From: Agromyces flavus
Lineage (GTDB): Bacteria; Actinomycetota; Actinomycetes; Actinomycetales; Microbacteriaceae
Assembly (NCBI RefSeq): GCF_900104685.1
Contig: NZ_LT629755.1
Span: forward strand, 1,178,001 to 1,242,000
DNA length: 64,000 nucleotides
Reading direction: 5' to 3'
Part shown: in pieces, positions 44,847-53,185 of the stretch
Numbering within the stretch: the first letter of the stretch is position 1
How the letters are laid out: each line of letters begins with the position of its first letter
Notes under the pieces: model-generated
What the model saw: the letters and a program-made list of their open reading frames with translations, nothing else
Told to the model about the DNA's origin: nothing
Databases searched by the model: none
Made by a program: the position numbers and the translations under genes

Positions 44847-45521
44847 GTGACCAAGCGCCTCCCCGCCGCCGTCCTCTGGGACATGGACGGCACCCTCGTC
44901 GACACCGAGCCGTACTGGATGCGGGCCGAGACCGAGCTCATCCGCGAGTTCGGCGGATCGTGGACCGAGGAGGACGCCCTCCAGCTCGTCGGCGCGGGCC
45001 TGTGGGATGCCGCCGCGGTCTTCCAGCGCGAGGGCGTCGACCTCCCCGCCGACGAGATCGTCGCACGGCTCACCGAGCGCGTGCGCGAGCAGCTCGCCCA
45101 GCACGGCGTGCCGTGGCAGCCGGGCGCGCAGGAGCTGCTGCGGTCGGTCCGCGAGGCCGGCATCCCGACGGCGCTCGTCACCATGTCGATCCGGTCGATG
45201 GCCGAGGACATCGTCGGCGCCATCCCGTTCACGGCCTTCGACGAGCTCGTCACGGGCGACGAGGTGGCGGCGCCCAAGCCGCATCCCGAGCCCTACCTCG
45301 CCGCGGCGGGCCGCCTCGGCGTCGACATCGCCGACTGCGTCGCGATCGAGGACTCGCCGACCGGACTCGCCGCCGCCATGAGCGCGGGTGCGGTCTCCAT
45401 CGGGGTGCCCCACATGCTCTCGCTCGACGAGGCGCCCTCGCACGTCGTCTGGCCGACCCTCGACGGACGCTCGCTCGACGACGTGGTCGCGGTCGCGGCA
45501 TCCGTCTGGGATCGCCCATGA
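44847..45521 (+). CDS. HAD family hydrolase (beta-phosphoglucomutase/phosphatase-like)
   Basis: Cytoplasmic HAD phosphatase of 224 residues. Motif I is DMDGTLVD (nucleophile Asp), motif II the Thr/Ser in VTMS, motif III Lys in APKPHP, and motif IV EDSPTG. The cap domain lies between residues ~20 and 85. Substrate unknown. The GTG at 44847 lies 8 nt after TAGAAT, so the message is leaderless. It overlaps the next gene, trmI, by ATGA and is co-translated with it. Confidence 0.88.
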   Translation: MTKRLPAAVLWDMDGTLVDTEPYWMRAETELIREFGGSWTEEDALQLVGAGLWDAAAVFQREGVDLPADEIVARLTERVREQLAQHGVPWQPGAQELLRSVREAGIPTALVTMSIRSMAEDIVGAIPFTAFDELVTGDEVAAPKPHPEPYLAAAGRLGVDIADCVAIEDSPTGLAAAMSAGAVSIGVPHMLSLDEAPSHVVWPTLDGRSLDDVVAVAASVWDRP

Positions 45522-46534
45522 GCCGCGGCGAGGCGAGCGGGCCGTTCCGGGCCGGCGACCGCGTGCAGCTCACTGGTCCCAAGGGGCGGCTGCACACGAT
45601 CACGCTCGAGCCGGGCAAGGTGTTCCACTCGCACAAGGGCCCGATCGCGCACGACGACCTGATCGGGCTGCCCGACGGCTCGGTCGTCGCCAACGCGGTC
45701 GGCGTCGAGTACCTCGCGCTGCGCCCGCTGCTCAGCGACTTCGTCATGTCGATGCCGCGCGGCGCGGCGATCGTGTACCCGAAGGACGCCGCGCAGATCC
45801 TCGCGCAGGCCGACGTCTTCCCGGGTGCGACGGTCGTCGAGGCCGGCGTCGGATCCGGTGCGCTGTCGTTGTGGCTGCTGCGAGCGATCGGCCCGCAGGG
45901 TCGCCTGCTCTCGTTCGAGCGCCGCGAGGAGTTCGCGTCGGTCGCACGAGGCAACGTCGCGACGTTCCACGGCGAGGACCCCGAGAACTGGTCCATCACG
46001 CTCGGCGACCTGGCCGAGACGCTGCCGCAGCAGGCCGCCGACGCGTCCGTCGACCGCGTGGTGCTCGACATGCTCGCGCCCTGGGAGTGCATCGACGTCG
46101 TGTCGACCGCGCTGAAGCCCGGCGGGGTGCTCCTCTGCTATGTCGCGACCGTCACGCAGCTCTCGCGCGTCGCCGAGGCGATCCGTGCGACCGGCGCGTA
46201 CACCGAGCCGCAGGCGAACGAGACCATGGTTCGCGGATGGCACGTGCAGGGGCTCGCGGTCCGGCCCGACCACCGCATGATCGCCCACACCGGTTTCCTG
46301 CTCACGGCGCGGCGGCTCGCACCCGGCACGGTGCTGCCCGAACTCAAGCGCCGGCCCTCCAAGACCGAGTTCAGCGACGAGGACGTCGAGGCGTGGACGC
46401 CCGGCGCGCTCGGCGAGCGCAACGTCAGCGACAAGGTGCTTCGCAAGCGCGCGAGGGCGGCGGATGCCGCGGCGCGCCGTTCGCGCGGCGACGACGACCC
46501 AGACCAGACCACGGAGCCCGCCGACGCCGACTAG
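45518..46534 (+). CDS. trmI: tRNA (adenine-58-N1)-methyltransferase
   Basis: SAM-dependent enzyme that methylates A58 in the T-loop of tRNAs; 338 residues, homologous to Rv2118c. The N-terminal beta-rich domain (RAGDRVQLTGPKG) precedes a Rossmann methyltransferase domain with VVEAGVGSGALSLWLLRA (SAM motif I). FERREEFA and VLDMLAPWE follow; the latter is the motif IV region. An acidic/Arg C-terminal extension (about 290-338) looks disordered. Coupled to the HAD gene; in mycobacteria mpa follows, but here the next gene is an FKBP lipoprotein. Confidence 0.92.
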   Translation: MSRGEASGPFRAGDRVQLTGPKGRLHTITLEPGKVFHSHKGPIAHDDLIGLPDGSVVANAVGVEYLALRPLLSDFVMSMPRGAAIVYPKDAAQILAQADVFPGATVVEAGVGSGALSLWLLRAIGPQGRLLSFERREEFASVARGNVATFHGEDPENWSITLGDLAETLPQQAADASVDRVVLDMLAPWECIDVVSTALKPGGVLLCYVATVTQLSRVAEAIRATGAYTEPQANETMVRGWHVQGLAVRPDHRMIAHTGFLLTARRLAPGTVLPELKRRPSKTEFSDEDVEAWTPGALGERNVSDKVLRKRARAADAAARRSRGDDDPDQTTEPADAD

Positions 46535-46537
46535 GCT
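46532..46537 (+). promoter_or_regulatory. -10 element overlapping the trmI stop codon
   Basis: TAGGCT includes the trmI TAG stop and lies 36 nt before the GTG of the FKBP lipoprotein. Plausible but unproven. Confidence 0.35.
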
Positions 46538-46573
46538 GTCTGCCGCCCGTCCCACCCGACGAAACGAGGATCC

Positions 46574-47491
46574 GTGCGCGTCCCGCTCGCACTCATGGCC
46601 ACCGCGACCGCCTTGGCGATCACGCTCTCCGGCTGCTCCGCCCCGGCGCCCGAGCCGCAGGCGACGGCCGGGGCGTCGTCCGATCTCATCGAGGTGCGCG
46701 GTGACTTCGGCGACGCCCCCAAGGTCGACTTCCCGACGCCGGTCTCGCCCGGGACGACGCAGTGCACGACGGTGATCGAGGGAGATGGCGAGAATCTCAT
46801 CGAGGGCCAGCAGGCGCTCGTCGGCCTCGCCGTCTACAACGGCACCACGGGCGACGAGATCCAGGTCGTCGGGTTCGGCGACGAGGATCCGGTTCCGGTG
46901 CTGCTGGGCAGCAACACGCTCCCCGGCCTCAGCAAGGGCCTCTCGTGCACGAGCGAGGGATCGCGGGTGGCGGTCGTCGTGCCGCCCGAGGACGGGTTCG
47001 GCGAGGAAGGCAACGCGTCCCTCGGCATCAGCGGCGACGACAGCCTCGTGGTGGTGTTCGACGTGCAGCGCGCATTCATGCCTCGCGCGAACGGCACCCC
47101 GCAGCTCACGCGCGACGGGTTCCCCGCCGTGGTCCTCGCGCCCGACGGACGTCCCGGCATCACGGTTCCCGACGAGGCGCCGTTCGAGTCGACCGAGGTC
47201 GAGCTCCTGAAGAAGGGCCACGGCGAGGAGGTCGAGTCGGGCGACCAGGTCGTGGTGCACTACACCGGCGTGAACTGGGATGAGGGCACCGTCCTCGACG
47301 GCTCCACGTGGGAGCAGGGCGGCCCGACCGCGATCATCGTCGGCGACGATGCGGCGTCCCAGGGCGGCCCGCCCTTCGCGTCGTCGCTCGAAGGCGTGAC
47401 GGTCGGCTCGCAGCTGGGCATCGCGGTCCCGGCCGACGATGCCGGCAACCCGGCCACGTTCTACGTGGTCGACGTCCTCGGGGTGGTGTGA
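46574..47491 (+). CDS. FKBP-type peptidyl-prolyl isomerase lipoprotein
   Basis: Membrane-anchored PPIase of 305 residues. The lipoprotein signal peptide ends LSGC (Cys21). Two FKBP-like domains follow: a degenerate one (about 75-165) and a C-terminal one (about 200-303) with GDQVVVHYTGVNWDEGTVLDG. The latter keeps the YTG core, but the following segment departs from typical FKBP. It probably folds exported proteins. The GTG at 46574 is preceded by GAGGATCC. Homologues occupy the same spot beside pafB in mycobacterial-type gene orders. Confidence 0.85.
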   Translation: MRVPLALMATATALAITLSGCSAPAPEPQATAGASSDLIEVRGDFGDAPKVDFPTPVSPGTTQCTTVIEGDGENLIEGQQALVGLAVYNGTTGDEIQVVGFGDEDPVPVLLGSNTLPGLSKGLSCTSEGSRVAVVVPPEDGFGEEGNASLGISGDDSLVVVFDVQRAFMPRANGTPQLTRDGFPAVVLAPDGRPGITVPDEAPFESTEVELLKKGHGEEVESGDQVVVHYTGVNWDEGTVLDGSTWEQGGPTAIIVGDDAASQGGPPFASSLEGVTVGSQLGIAVPADDAGNPATFYVVDVLGVV

Positions 47492-47539
47492 CCACGAGCG
47501 GTCGCCGTGCCGCCGCGGCGCTTCAGTATGATCGCTGAC

Positions 47540-48559
47540 GTGGCGACACCCAAGCGCTCGGGAGAGCCGAGGATCCCGGTCGAGGACCGGCTGTTCAGCC
47601 TCGTCCTGGCGCTGCTCGCCACCGAGACCGGCCTGCTGAAGTCCGAGATCCTCTCGACCGTGCGCGGATACGCCGAGCGGTACGACGCACGCGGCGGCAA
47701 CGCCAACCTCGAGCGCCAGTTCGAGCGCGACAAGGACGACATCCGCGACCTCGGCATCCCGCTCGAGACGGTGGAGTCGCCCGACCGGCCCGGCGACAAC
47801 CAGGCGCTGCGGTACCGGATCCCCAAAGGCGAGTACGATTTGCCGGTCGACGTGCGCTTCACGCCCGACGAGCTCGCGCTGCTCGGCCTCGCGGCCGAGG
47901 TGTGGCGCGAGGCGTCGCTGTCGGCCGACTCGCAGCGTGCACTCACGAAGCTCCGCTCGCTCGGCATCGAACCGCGTGAACCCGTGATCGGGTACGCGCC
48001 TCGCCTGCGGGTGCGCGATGCCGCGTTCGAGCCGATCCGCCAGGCGCTCGACAAGCGCCAGCGCGTGCGATTCCGGTATCTCAAGCCGGGGGAGCACGAG
48101 CCGCGCCTGCGCACGGTCGAGCCGTACGCGATGGTGCTGCACGAGGGGCGCTGGCACCTGCACGGCCGCGACGTCGACGTCGACGAGGGCCGCACCTTCC
48201 TGCTCTCGCGCATCGTGGGCGATGTGCAGGTGGTCGCGGGTGCGCCCTTCGCGCCTCCGCCGCCCGACATCCAGGACCGCGCGCTGGCCGACCTGCAGGC
48301 GCTGCGCCTGTCGAATGCGGCCGACCTCGCGGTGCGCGCGGGGTCCGATGCAGAGGTGCGACTGGGCAAGCGCGCGGTCGCCGCCGACGAGGATGCCGGC
48401 GTCATCCGCTTGCACTACACCGACGCGGCGATCTTCGCCGACGAACTGGCCTCGTACGGCCCCGAGGTGCGCGTGCTCGCGCCGGCGTCGCTGCGCGACG
48501 CGGTCCGCGACCGCCTCGAGGCCGTCGCGGCGGCGCACCGTGCAGGAGGAGCGGCATGA
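47540..48559 (+). CDS. pafB: PafB, WYL-domain transcriptional regulator
   Basis: 339-residue subunit of the PafBC transcription activator of the DNA-damage response in mycobacteria. An N-terminal winged helix (about 12-70; RLFSLVLALLATETGLLKSEI) precedes a WYL domain (about 160-235; RVRFRYL, GRWHLHGRDV) and a WCX-like C-terminus. The GTG at 47540 is selected because TATGAT (47527-47532) ends 7 nt upstream. Forms a pair with pafC through an ATGA overlap. Named after the Pup ligase gene pafA that normally precedes it; pafA is absent here. Confidence 0.92.
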   Translation: MATPKRSGEPRIPVEDRLFSLVLALLATETGLLKSEILSTVRGYAERYDARGGNANLERQFERDKDDIRDLGIPLETVESPDRPGDNQALRYRIPKGEYDLPVDVRFTPDELALLGLAAEVWREASLSADSQRALTKLRSLGIEPREPVIGYAPRLRVRDAAFEPIRQALDKRQRVRFRYLKPGEHEPRLRTVEPYAMVLHEGRWHLHGRDVDVDEGRTFLLSRIVGDVQVVAGAPFAPPPPDIQDRALADLQALRLSNAADLAVRAGSDAEVRLGKRAVAADEDAGVIRLHYTDAAIFADELASYGPEVRVLAPASLRDAVRDRLEAVAAAHRAGGAA

Positions 48560-49575
48560 GCGGACCGTCCTCGCGGCGGCCGGCCGGCCTGCGCGCGCCC
48601 GACAAGCTCGTGTTCCTGCTGTCGCTGGTGCCCTATCTGCTCGAGCAGCGGGTCGTCGACGTCGCCGAGGCCGCGGCGCACTTCGGCGTCGGCGAGCAGG
48701 AGATCCGCGACGCGGTCATGCTGATCGCCACGTCGGGCCTGCCCGGCGCGACGGGCACGTACCAGCCCAACGACCTCTTCGACATCGACTGGGACTCCTT
48801 CGAGGAGGACGACGTCATCGTGATCGTGCACCACGTCGCGATCGACGACGCCCCGCGGCTCTCGGCGCGCGAGGCGGCCGCCCTCATCGCGGGCCTGCAG
48901 TACCTCTCGGCGCTGCCCGAGAACGCCGGCCGGGCCTCCCTCGCGGCGCTGACCGAGAAGCTGCGCGCCGGCGCATCCTCGGCGCCGAGCCGGCTCGCGG
49001 TCGCCGAGGAGTCGGCCGACGAGTCGCTCGCGACGGTACGTCGGGCCGTGGCATCCGGTCATCGCCTCGACTTCGACTACCTCAACGCGCGGGGTGAACG
49101 CCGCCGGCGTCGGGTGGACCCGCTGCGGATCGCCTCGCTCGGCGCCGACTGGTACCTGCAGGCGTACGACCACCTGCGCGAGGACGTCCGCAACTTCCGC
49201 GTCGATCGCATGAGCGACCTCGAGGTGACCGACGAGCCCATCGGCGACCACTCCGGGCGCGCCATCCCGGAGACCCTGTTCCAAGCGTCGCCCGACGACC
49301 TCGAGGTCGTCGTCGACGTCGCTCCGGCGACGCTGCCGCTGCTCGGCGACTACCTCGCCGACTCGACCCAGGCCGAGGCGGGGGACCGTCTGCGCGTCAC
49401 GCTTCGCCTCTCCCACGTGCACGGCCTGAAGCGGCTGGTGGCCGGCCTGCCCGGACTCGTCACCGTGGTCGCGCCCGACGTGGCCCGGGCCGCCGTCGCG
49501 GACTGGGCCGAGGCGGGGCTCGCGGGGTATTCCGACGCGCCGGGAGACCCCGACCCGCGCGTGACCGAAGCGTGA
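48556..49575 (+). CDS. pafC: PafC, WYL-domain transcriptional regulator
   Basis: 339-residue partner of PafB. An N-terminal winged helix (about 15-70), a WYL domain near 155-225 (HRLDFDYL, ADWYLQAYDH, FRVDRM) and a WCX C-terminal domain are present. In mycobacteria the PafBC complex binds RNA polymerase at promoters with TTGTCRGTG-N8-TAnnnT after DNA damage; single-stranded DNA is the proposed ligand of the WYL domain. Candidate promoters of that type occur elsewhere in this window. ATG 48556 overlaps the pafB stop by 4 nt. Confidence 0.92.
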   Translation: MSGPSSRRPAGLRAPDKLVFLLSLVPYLLEQRVVDVAEAAAHFGVGEQEIRDAVMLIATSGLPGATGTYQPNDLFDIDWDSFEEDDVIVIVHHVAIDDAPRLSAREAAALIAGLQYLSALPENAGRASLAALTEKLRAGASSAPSRLAVAEESADESLATVRRAVASGHRLDFDYLNARGERRRRRVDPLRIASLGADWYLQAYDHLREDVRNFRVDRMSDLEVTDEPIGDHSGRAIPETLFQASPDDLEVVVDVAPATLPLLGDYLADSTQAEAGDRLRVTLRLSHVHGLKRLVAGLPGLVTVVAPDVARAAVADWAEAGLAGYSDAPGDPDPRVTEA

Positions 49576-49598
49576 GATCGGCACCGCTCGCGAGCAGG

Positions 49599-49604
49599 TA
49601 GACT
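49599..49604 (+). promoter_or_regulatory. -10 element for tatA
   Basis: TAGACT lies 34 nt before the tatA ATG, in the 63-nt gap after pafC. Plausible secondary promoter. Confidence 0.35.
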
Positions 49605-49638
49605 GGCCGCACCATCCCGCCAGAATGGACGAGCACCT

Positions 49639-49923
49639 ATGTTTGGAAACGCCTTCACCGGTTGGCACGCGCTGATCATCCTCTTGGTGATCCTGCTGCT
49701 GTTCGGTGCGCCGAAGCTTCCCGCGCTCGCGCGGAGCCTGGGCCAGTCGATGAAGATCCTCAAGAGCGAGGTCCGTTCCGAGGACGCCGAGGCGACCGAC
49801 GGCACGGCGGCGAAGACCGAGGCTCCGGCCCAGTCGACCCCGCCTGCGGCTGCCGAGCCGACGACCACGCCGGCCGCGCCCGCCGACCAGGCCAAGCGCA
49901 CGGACGCCGGCCCGAGCGCCTGA
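49639..49923 (+). CDS. tatA: Sec-independent protein translocase TatA
   Basis: 94-residue TatA pore-forming component of twin-arginine export. A single N-terminal transmembrane helix (about 9-23) is followed by FGAPKLP, the TatA hinge, and an amphipathic helix ending near residue 45. The rest is a Thr/Ala/Glu-rich hydrophilic tail. tatC is 4 nt downstream. In mycobacteria tatA follows pafC too, so this order is conserved. No tatB is next to it. Confidence 0.95.
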   Translation: MFGNAFTGWHALIILLVILLLFGAPKLPALARSLGQSMKILKSEVRSEDAEATDGTAAKTEAPAQSTPPAAAEPTTTPAAPADQAKRTDAGPSA

Positions 49924-49927
49924 CCCC

Positions 49928-50737
49928 GTGTCTGCCGTGAAGGATCGCGGCACCCGCAACCCCGAGAAGCGGATGTCGCTCGGGGAGCACCTGCTCGAAC
50001 TGCGCAAGCGGCTGTTCATCTCCGCGATCGCGATCGTCGTCGGCATGGCCGCCGGCTGGGTGCTCACCGACCTGTTCGTGTGGCAGGCCATCCAGGAGCC
50101 GGTGAACCTCGTCGTCGAGGCGCAGCAGGGCACCGACGCCGCGAGCACCGGGATCATCTTCCCGACGATCTCGAGTGCGTTCGACCTGCGCCTGCAGATC
50201 GCGTTCACGCTGGGCATCGTCATCTCCGCTCCGGTGTGGCTCTACCAGGTCTTCGCGTTCCTCGTGCCCGGGTTGAGCTCGAAGGAGCGCAAGTACACCT
50301 TCGGCTTCTTCGCGACCGCGATCCCGCTCTTCTTCGCCGGCTGCGCGGCCGGCTGGTTCGTGCTGCCGAACATCGTCAAGCTCATGACGAGCTTCGTCCC
50401 CGAGGGGGCCGAGACGCTGCTCACGGCGAAGGAGTACATCGACTTCGTCCTGAAGCTGGTGGTCGCAATCGGCATCGCGTTCGTCCTGCCGGTCTTCATC
50501 GTGCTGCTCAACTTCGCCGGCGTCATCAGCGCGAGCTCGATCATCAAGTCGTGGCGGGTCGCCATCCTCGTGATCGTCCTGTTCACCGCCTTCGCGACGC
50601 CGTCGGCCGACGTGGTCTCCATGTTCATGCTGGCGCTGCCGATGATCGGGCTGTACTTCGCGGCGTACGGCATCGCGTTCCTGCACGACCGCCGAGTGGC
50701 CAAGCGCAATGAGCTGGAGTTCGGGACGGCTGTCTAG
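49928..50737 (+). CDS. tatC: Sec-independent protein translocase TatC
   Basis: 269-residue integral membrane protein with six predicted helices, the substrate receptor of the Tat export pathway. The family N-terminal motif EHLLELRKRLFIS (about 19-31) includes the Glu that binds the twin-arginine signal; the Pro-rich loops (FLVPGLSSKERKY) also fit. The GTG at 49928 is four bases after tatA. It forms the tatAC operon and its gene order relative to pafBC and helY follows the mycobacterial arrangement. Confidence 0.95.
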   Translation: MSAVKDRGTRNPEKRMSLGEHLLELRKRLFISAIAIVVGMAAGWVLTDLFVWQAIQEPVNLVVEAQQGTDAASTGIIFPTISSAFDLRLQIAFTLGIVISAPVWLYQVFAFLVPGLSSKERKYTFGFFATAIPLFFAGCAAGWFVLPNIVKLMTSFVPEGAETLLTAKEYIDFVLKLVVAIGIAFVLPVFIVLLNFAGVISASSIIKSWRVAILVIVLFTAFATPSADVVSMFMLALPMIGLYFAAYGIAFLHDRRVAKRNELEFGTAV

Positions 50738-50740
50738 GCT
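50735..50740 (+). promoter_or_regulatory. -10 element overlapping the tatC stop
   Basis: TAGGCT ends 6 nt before the helY GTG. The GGAGGGG between them could also act as a ribosome site, so leadered and leaderless initiation are both possible. Confidence 0.35.
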
Positions 50741-50746
50741 GGAGGG

Positions 50747-53185
50747 GTGAAGAGCCTCTCACCGGCGGAGCGGTACGCCCTGTCGCGACAGCAGCAGCGG
50801 CAGCCCAGGCTGCAGGAGTTCGCCGCCGGCCTCTCGTTCGATCTCGACCCCTTCCAGCGTGCGGCGTGCGCCGCGCTCGACGACGGGCGCAGCGTGCTCG
50901 TCGCCGCGCCCACGGGCGCGGGCAAGACGGTCGTCGCCGAGTTCGCCGTGTACCTGGCCATGCAGTCCGGCGATCAGAAGGTCTTCTACACGACGCCGAT
51001 CAAGGCGCTGTCGAACCAGAAGTACCAGGAGTTCGTCGACACCTGGGGCGCGCGCAACGTCGGCCTGCTCACGGGCGACACGAACATCAACTCGGGCGCC
51101 CGCATCGTCGTCATGACGACCGAGGTGCTCCGGAACATGCTCTACGCCGACTCGCCGCTGCTCGACCGGCTCGCCTACGTGGTCATGGACGAGGTGCACT
51201 ATCTCGCCGACCGGTTCCGCGGCGCCGTGTGGGAGGAGGTGATCATCCACCTTCCCGAGGCGGTGCGTCTGGTCTCACTGAGCGCCACGGTGTCGAACGC
51301 CGAGGAGTTCGGCGACTGGCTGCAGGCGGTCCGGGGTGAGACCGACGTGATCGTCTCGGAGCAGCGACCCGTCCCGCTCGAGCAGCACGTGCTGGTGGGT
51401 GCGAAGCTCGTCGACCTGTTCGACTCGTCGGGCCAGGCGGCGACGCACCGGGTCAATCCAGAGCTGCAACGACTCGCGCGCGCGGGCGGGCGCTCCATCC
51501 AGGGCCGCTCCCAGCGCGGGCGACGCGGGAGCGATCGCGGACGGTTCCATGGACCGGGCGGCGGCCTCGGCGGCGGCCGCGCCGAGCGACCCGAGGTCGT
51601 CGAACTGCTCCGCGGCAAGCACCTGCTGCCCGCCATCGTGTTCATCTTCTCGCGGGCCGGGTGCGACCAGGCGGTCCGGCAGGTGCTCCGCAGCGGCATC
51701 CGGCTGACCGACGCCGTCGAGCGCGACGAGATCCGCGCGATCGTCGAGGAGCGGGCGCGGATGCTGCGCGACGAGGACCTCGCGGTGCTCGGCTACTGGG
51801 AGTGGCTCGAGGGGCTCCAGCGCGGCGTCGCCGCCCACCACGCCGGCATGCTGCCGACGTTCAAGGAGGTCGTCGAGGACCTGTTCCAGCGCAAGCTGCT
51901 GAAGGTCGTCTTCGCGACCGAGACGCTCGCGCTCGGCGTGAACATGCCGGCTCGCTCGGTCGTGCTCGAGAAGCTGGAGAAGTTCAACGGCGAGGCACGG
52001 GTTCCCATCACTCCGGGGGAGTACACGCAGCTCACCGGCCGCGCCGGACGCCGCGGCATCGACGTCGAAGGGCACTCGGTCATCCAGTGGGTCGACGGCC
52101 TCGATCCGGAGTCGGTCGCCTCGCTCGCCTCGCGGCGGAGCTACCCGCTGAACTCGAGCTTCAACCCCACGTACAACATGGCCGTGAACCTGGTCGACCA
52201 GTTCGGCCGTGAGCGCACGCGACAGGTGCTCGAACTGTCGTTCGCGCAGTTCCAGGCCGACCGAGCGGTGGTCGATCTGGCCCGGACCCTGCGCAAGCAG
52301 GAGGAGTCGATGGCCGGGTACGAGCAGGCGATGCGCTGCCACCTCGGCGACTTCGGCGAGTACTTCTCGATCCGCCGGCGGATCGGCGAGCTCGAGCGCC
52401 AGCAGGCGAAGGGCAATCCCACGCACGCCCAGCGCGAGCGCATGCAGCGCGAGCTCGCAGCGGAACGCAAGCGATTGCGCGCGCATCCCTGCCACGGGTG
52501 CGCCGAGCGCGAGCAGCATGCGCGGTGGGCCGAGCGGTGGTGGCGGCTGAAGCGCGACCACGACGACCTGTCCCGGCAGATCCGGACGCGCACCGGCCAG
52601 GTCGCGAAGCGATTCGACCGTGTCGCCGAGGTGTTGCAGGAGCTCGGCTACCTCGAGTCCGACGGGCGGGGCGGACTGGCCTCCACGGCGGCCGGCCGCA
52701 CGCTCAAGCGCATCTACGGCGAACGGGATCTCCTCGTCGCGGAATCATTGCGACGCGGCCTGTGGGATCGGCTCGACGTGCCGTCGATCGCCGCGATGGC
52801 GGTCGCGCTCGTCTACGAGCCGCGACGCGACGAACGCGGGATGCAGTTCCGGCTGCCGAAGGGGCCGTTCCGCGAGGCGTTCGAGCGCACGACCGACGCG
52901 TGGAGCGAGCTCGACGACGTCGAGCGCGATCACCGGCTGCCGGGCAGCGAGCAGCCATCGCCGGCCCTCGCGTCGGCGATGCACGCCTGGGCGCGCGGCG
53001 TCGGCCTGGGCGCGATCCTCGCCGACACCGAGCTCGCGGCCGGCGACTTCGTCCGGCTCGCCAAGCAGGTCATCGACCTGCTCGACCAGGTGTCGATCGT
53101 GGCGGAGGCCGAGCTCGGCGCCACCGCACGCGCCGCGATCGACGCCGTCCGCCGCGGCGTGGTGGCGTACGGGGCGGCGGCGTGA
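50747..53185 (+). CDS. helY: DEAD/DEVH-box RNA helicase HelY (Ski2/Mtr4-like)
   Basis: 812-residue SF2 helicase similar to mycobacterial HelY and eukaryotic Ski2/Mtr4. Walker A APTGAGKT (about 55-62), DEVH (about 148-151), SLSATVSNA, and QLTGRAGRRGID (motif VI) are in order. A Gly/Arg-rich insertion (about 245-285) interrupts the second RecA domain, and a DSHCT-like C-terminal domain follows. Its role is likely RNA surveillance or a helicase step in RNA turnover. GTG 50747 is 9 nt after tatC. The stop overlaps the lnt GTG. Confidence 0.92.
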   Translation: MKSLSPAERYALSRQQQRQPRLQEFAAGLSFDLDPFQRAACAALDDGRSVLVAAPTGAGKTVVAEFAVYLAMQSGDQKVFYTTPIKALSNQKYQEFVDTWGARNVGLLTGDTNINSGARIVVMTTEVLRNMLYADSPLLDRLAYVVMDEVHYLADRFRGAVWEEVIIHLPEAVRLVSLSATVSNAEEFGDWLQAVRGETDVIVSEQRPVPLEQHVLVGAKLVDLFDSSGQAATHRVNPELQRLARAGGRSIQGRSQRGRRGSDRGRFHGPGGGLGGGRAERPEVVELLRGKHLLPAIVFIFSRAGCDQAVRQVLRSGIRLTDAVERDEIRAIVEERARMLRDEDLAVLGYWEWLEGLQRGVAAHHAGMLPTFKEVVEDLFQRKLLKVVFATETLALGVNMPARSVVLEKLEKFNGEARVPITPGEYTQLTGRAGRRGIDVEGHSVIQWVDGLDPESVASLASRRSYPLNSSFNPTYNMAVNLVDQFGRERTRQVLELSFAQFQADRAVVDLARTLRKQEESMAGYEQAMRCHLGDFGEYFSIRRRIGELERQQAKGNPTHAQRERMQRELAAERKRLRAHPCHGCAEREQHARWAERWWRLKRDHDDLSRQIRTRTGQVAKRFDRVAEVLQELGYLESDGRGGLASTAAGRTLKRIYGERDLLVAESLRRGLWDRLDVPSIAAMAVALVYEPRRDERGMQFRLPKGPFREAFERTTDAWSELDDVERDHRLPGSEQPSPALASAMHAWARGVGLGAILADTELAAGDFVRLAKQVIDLLDQVSIVAEAELGATARAAIDAVRRGVVAYGAAA

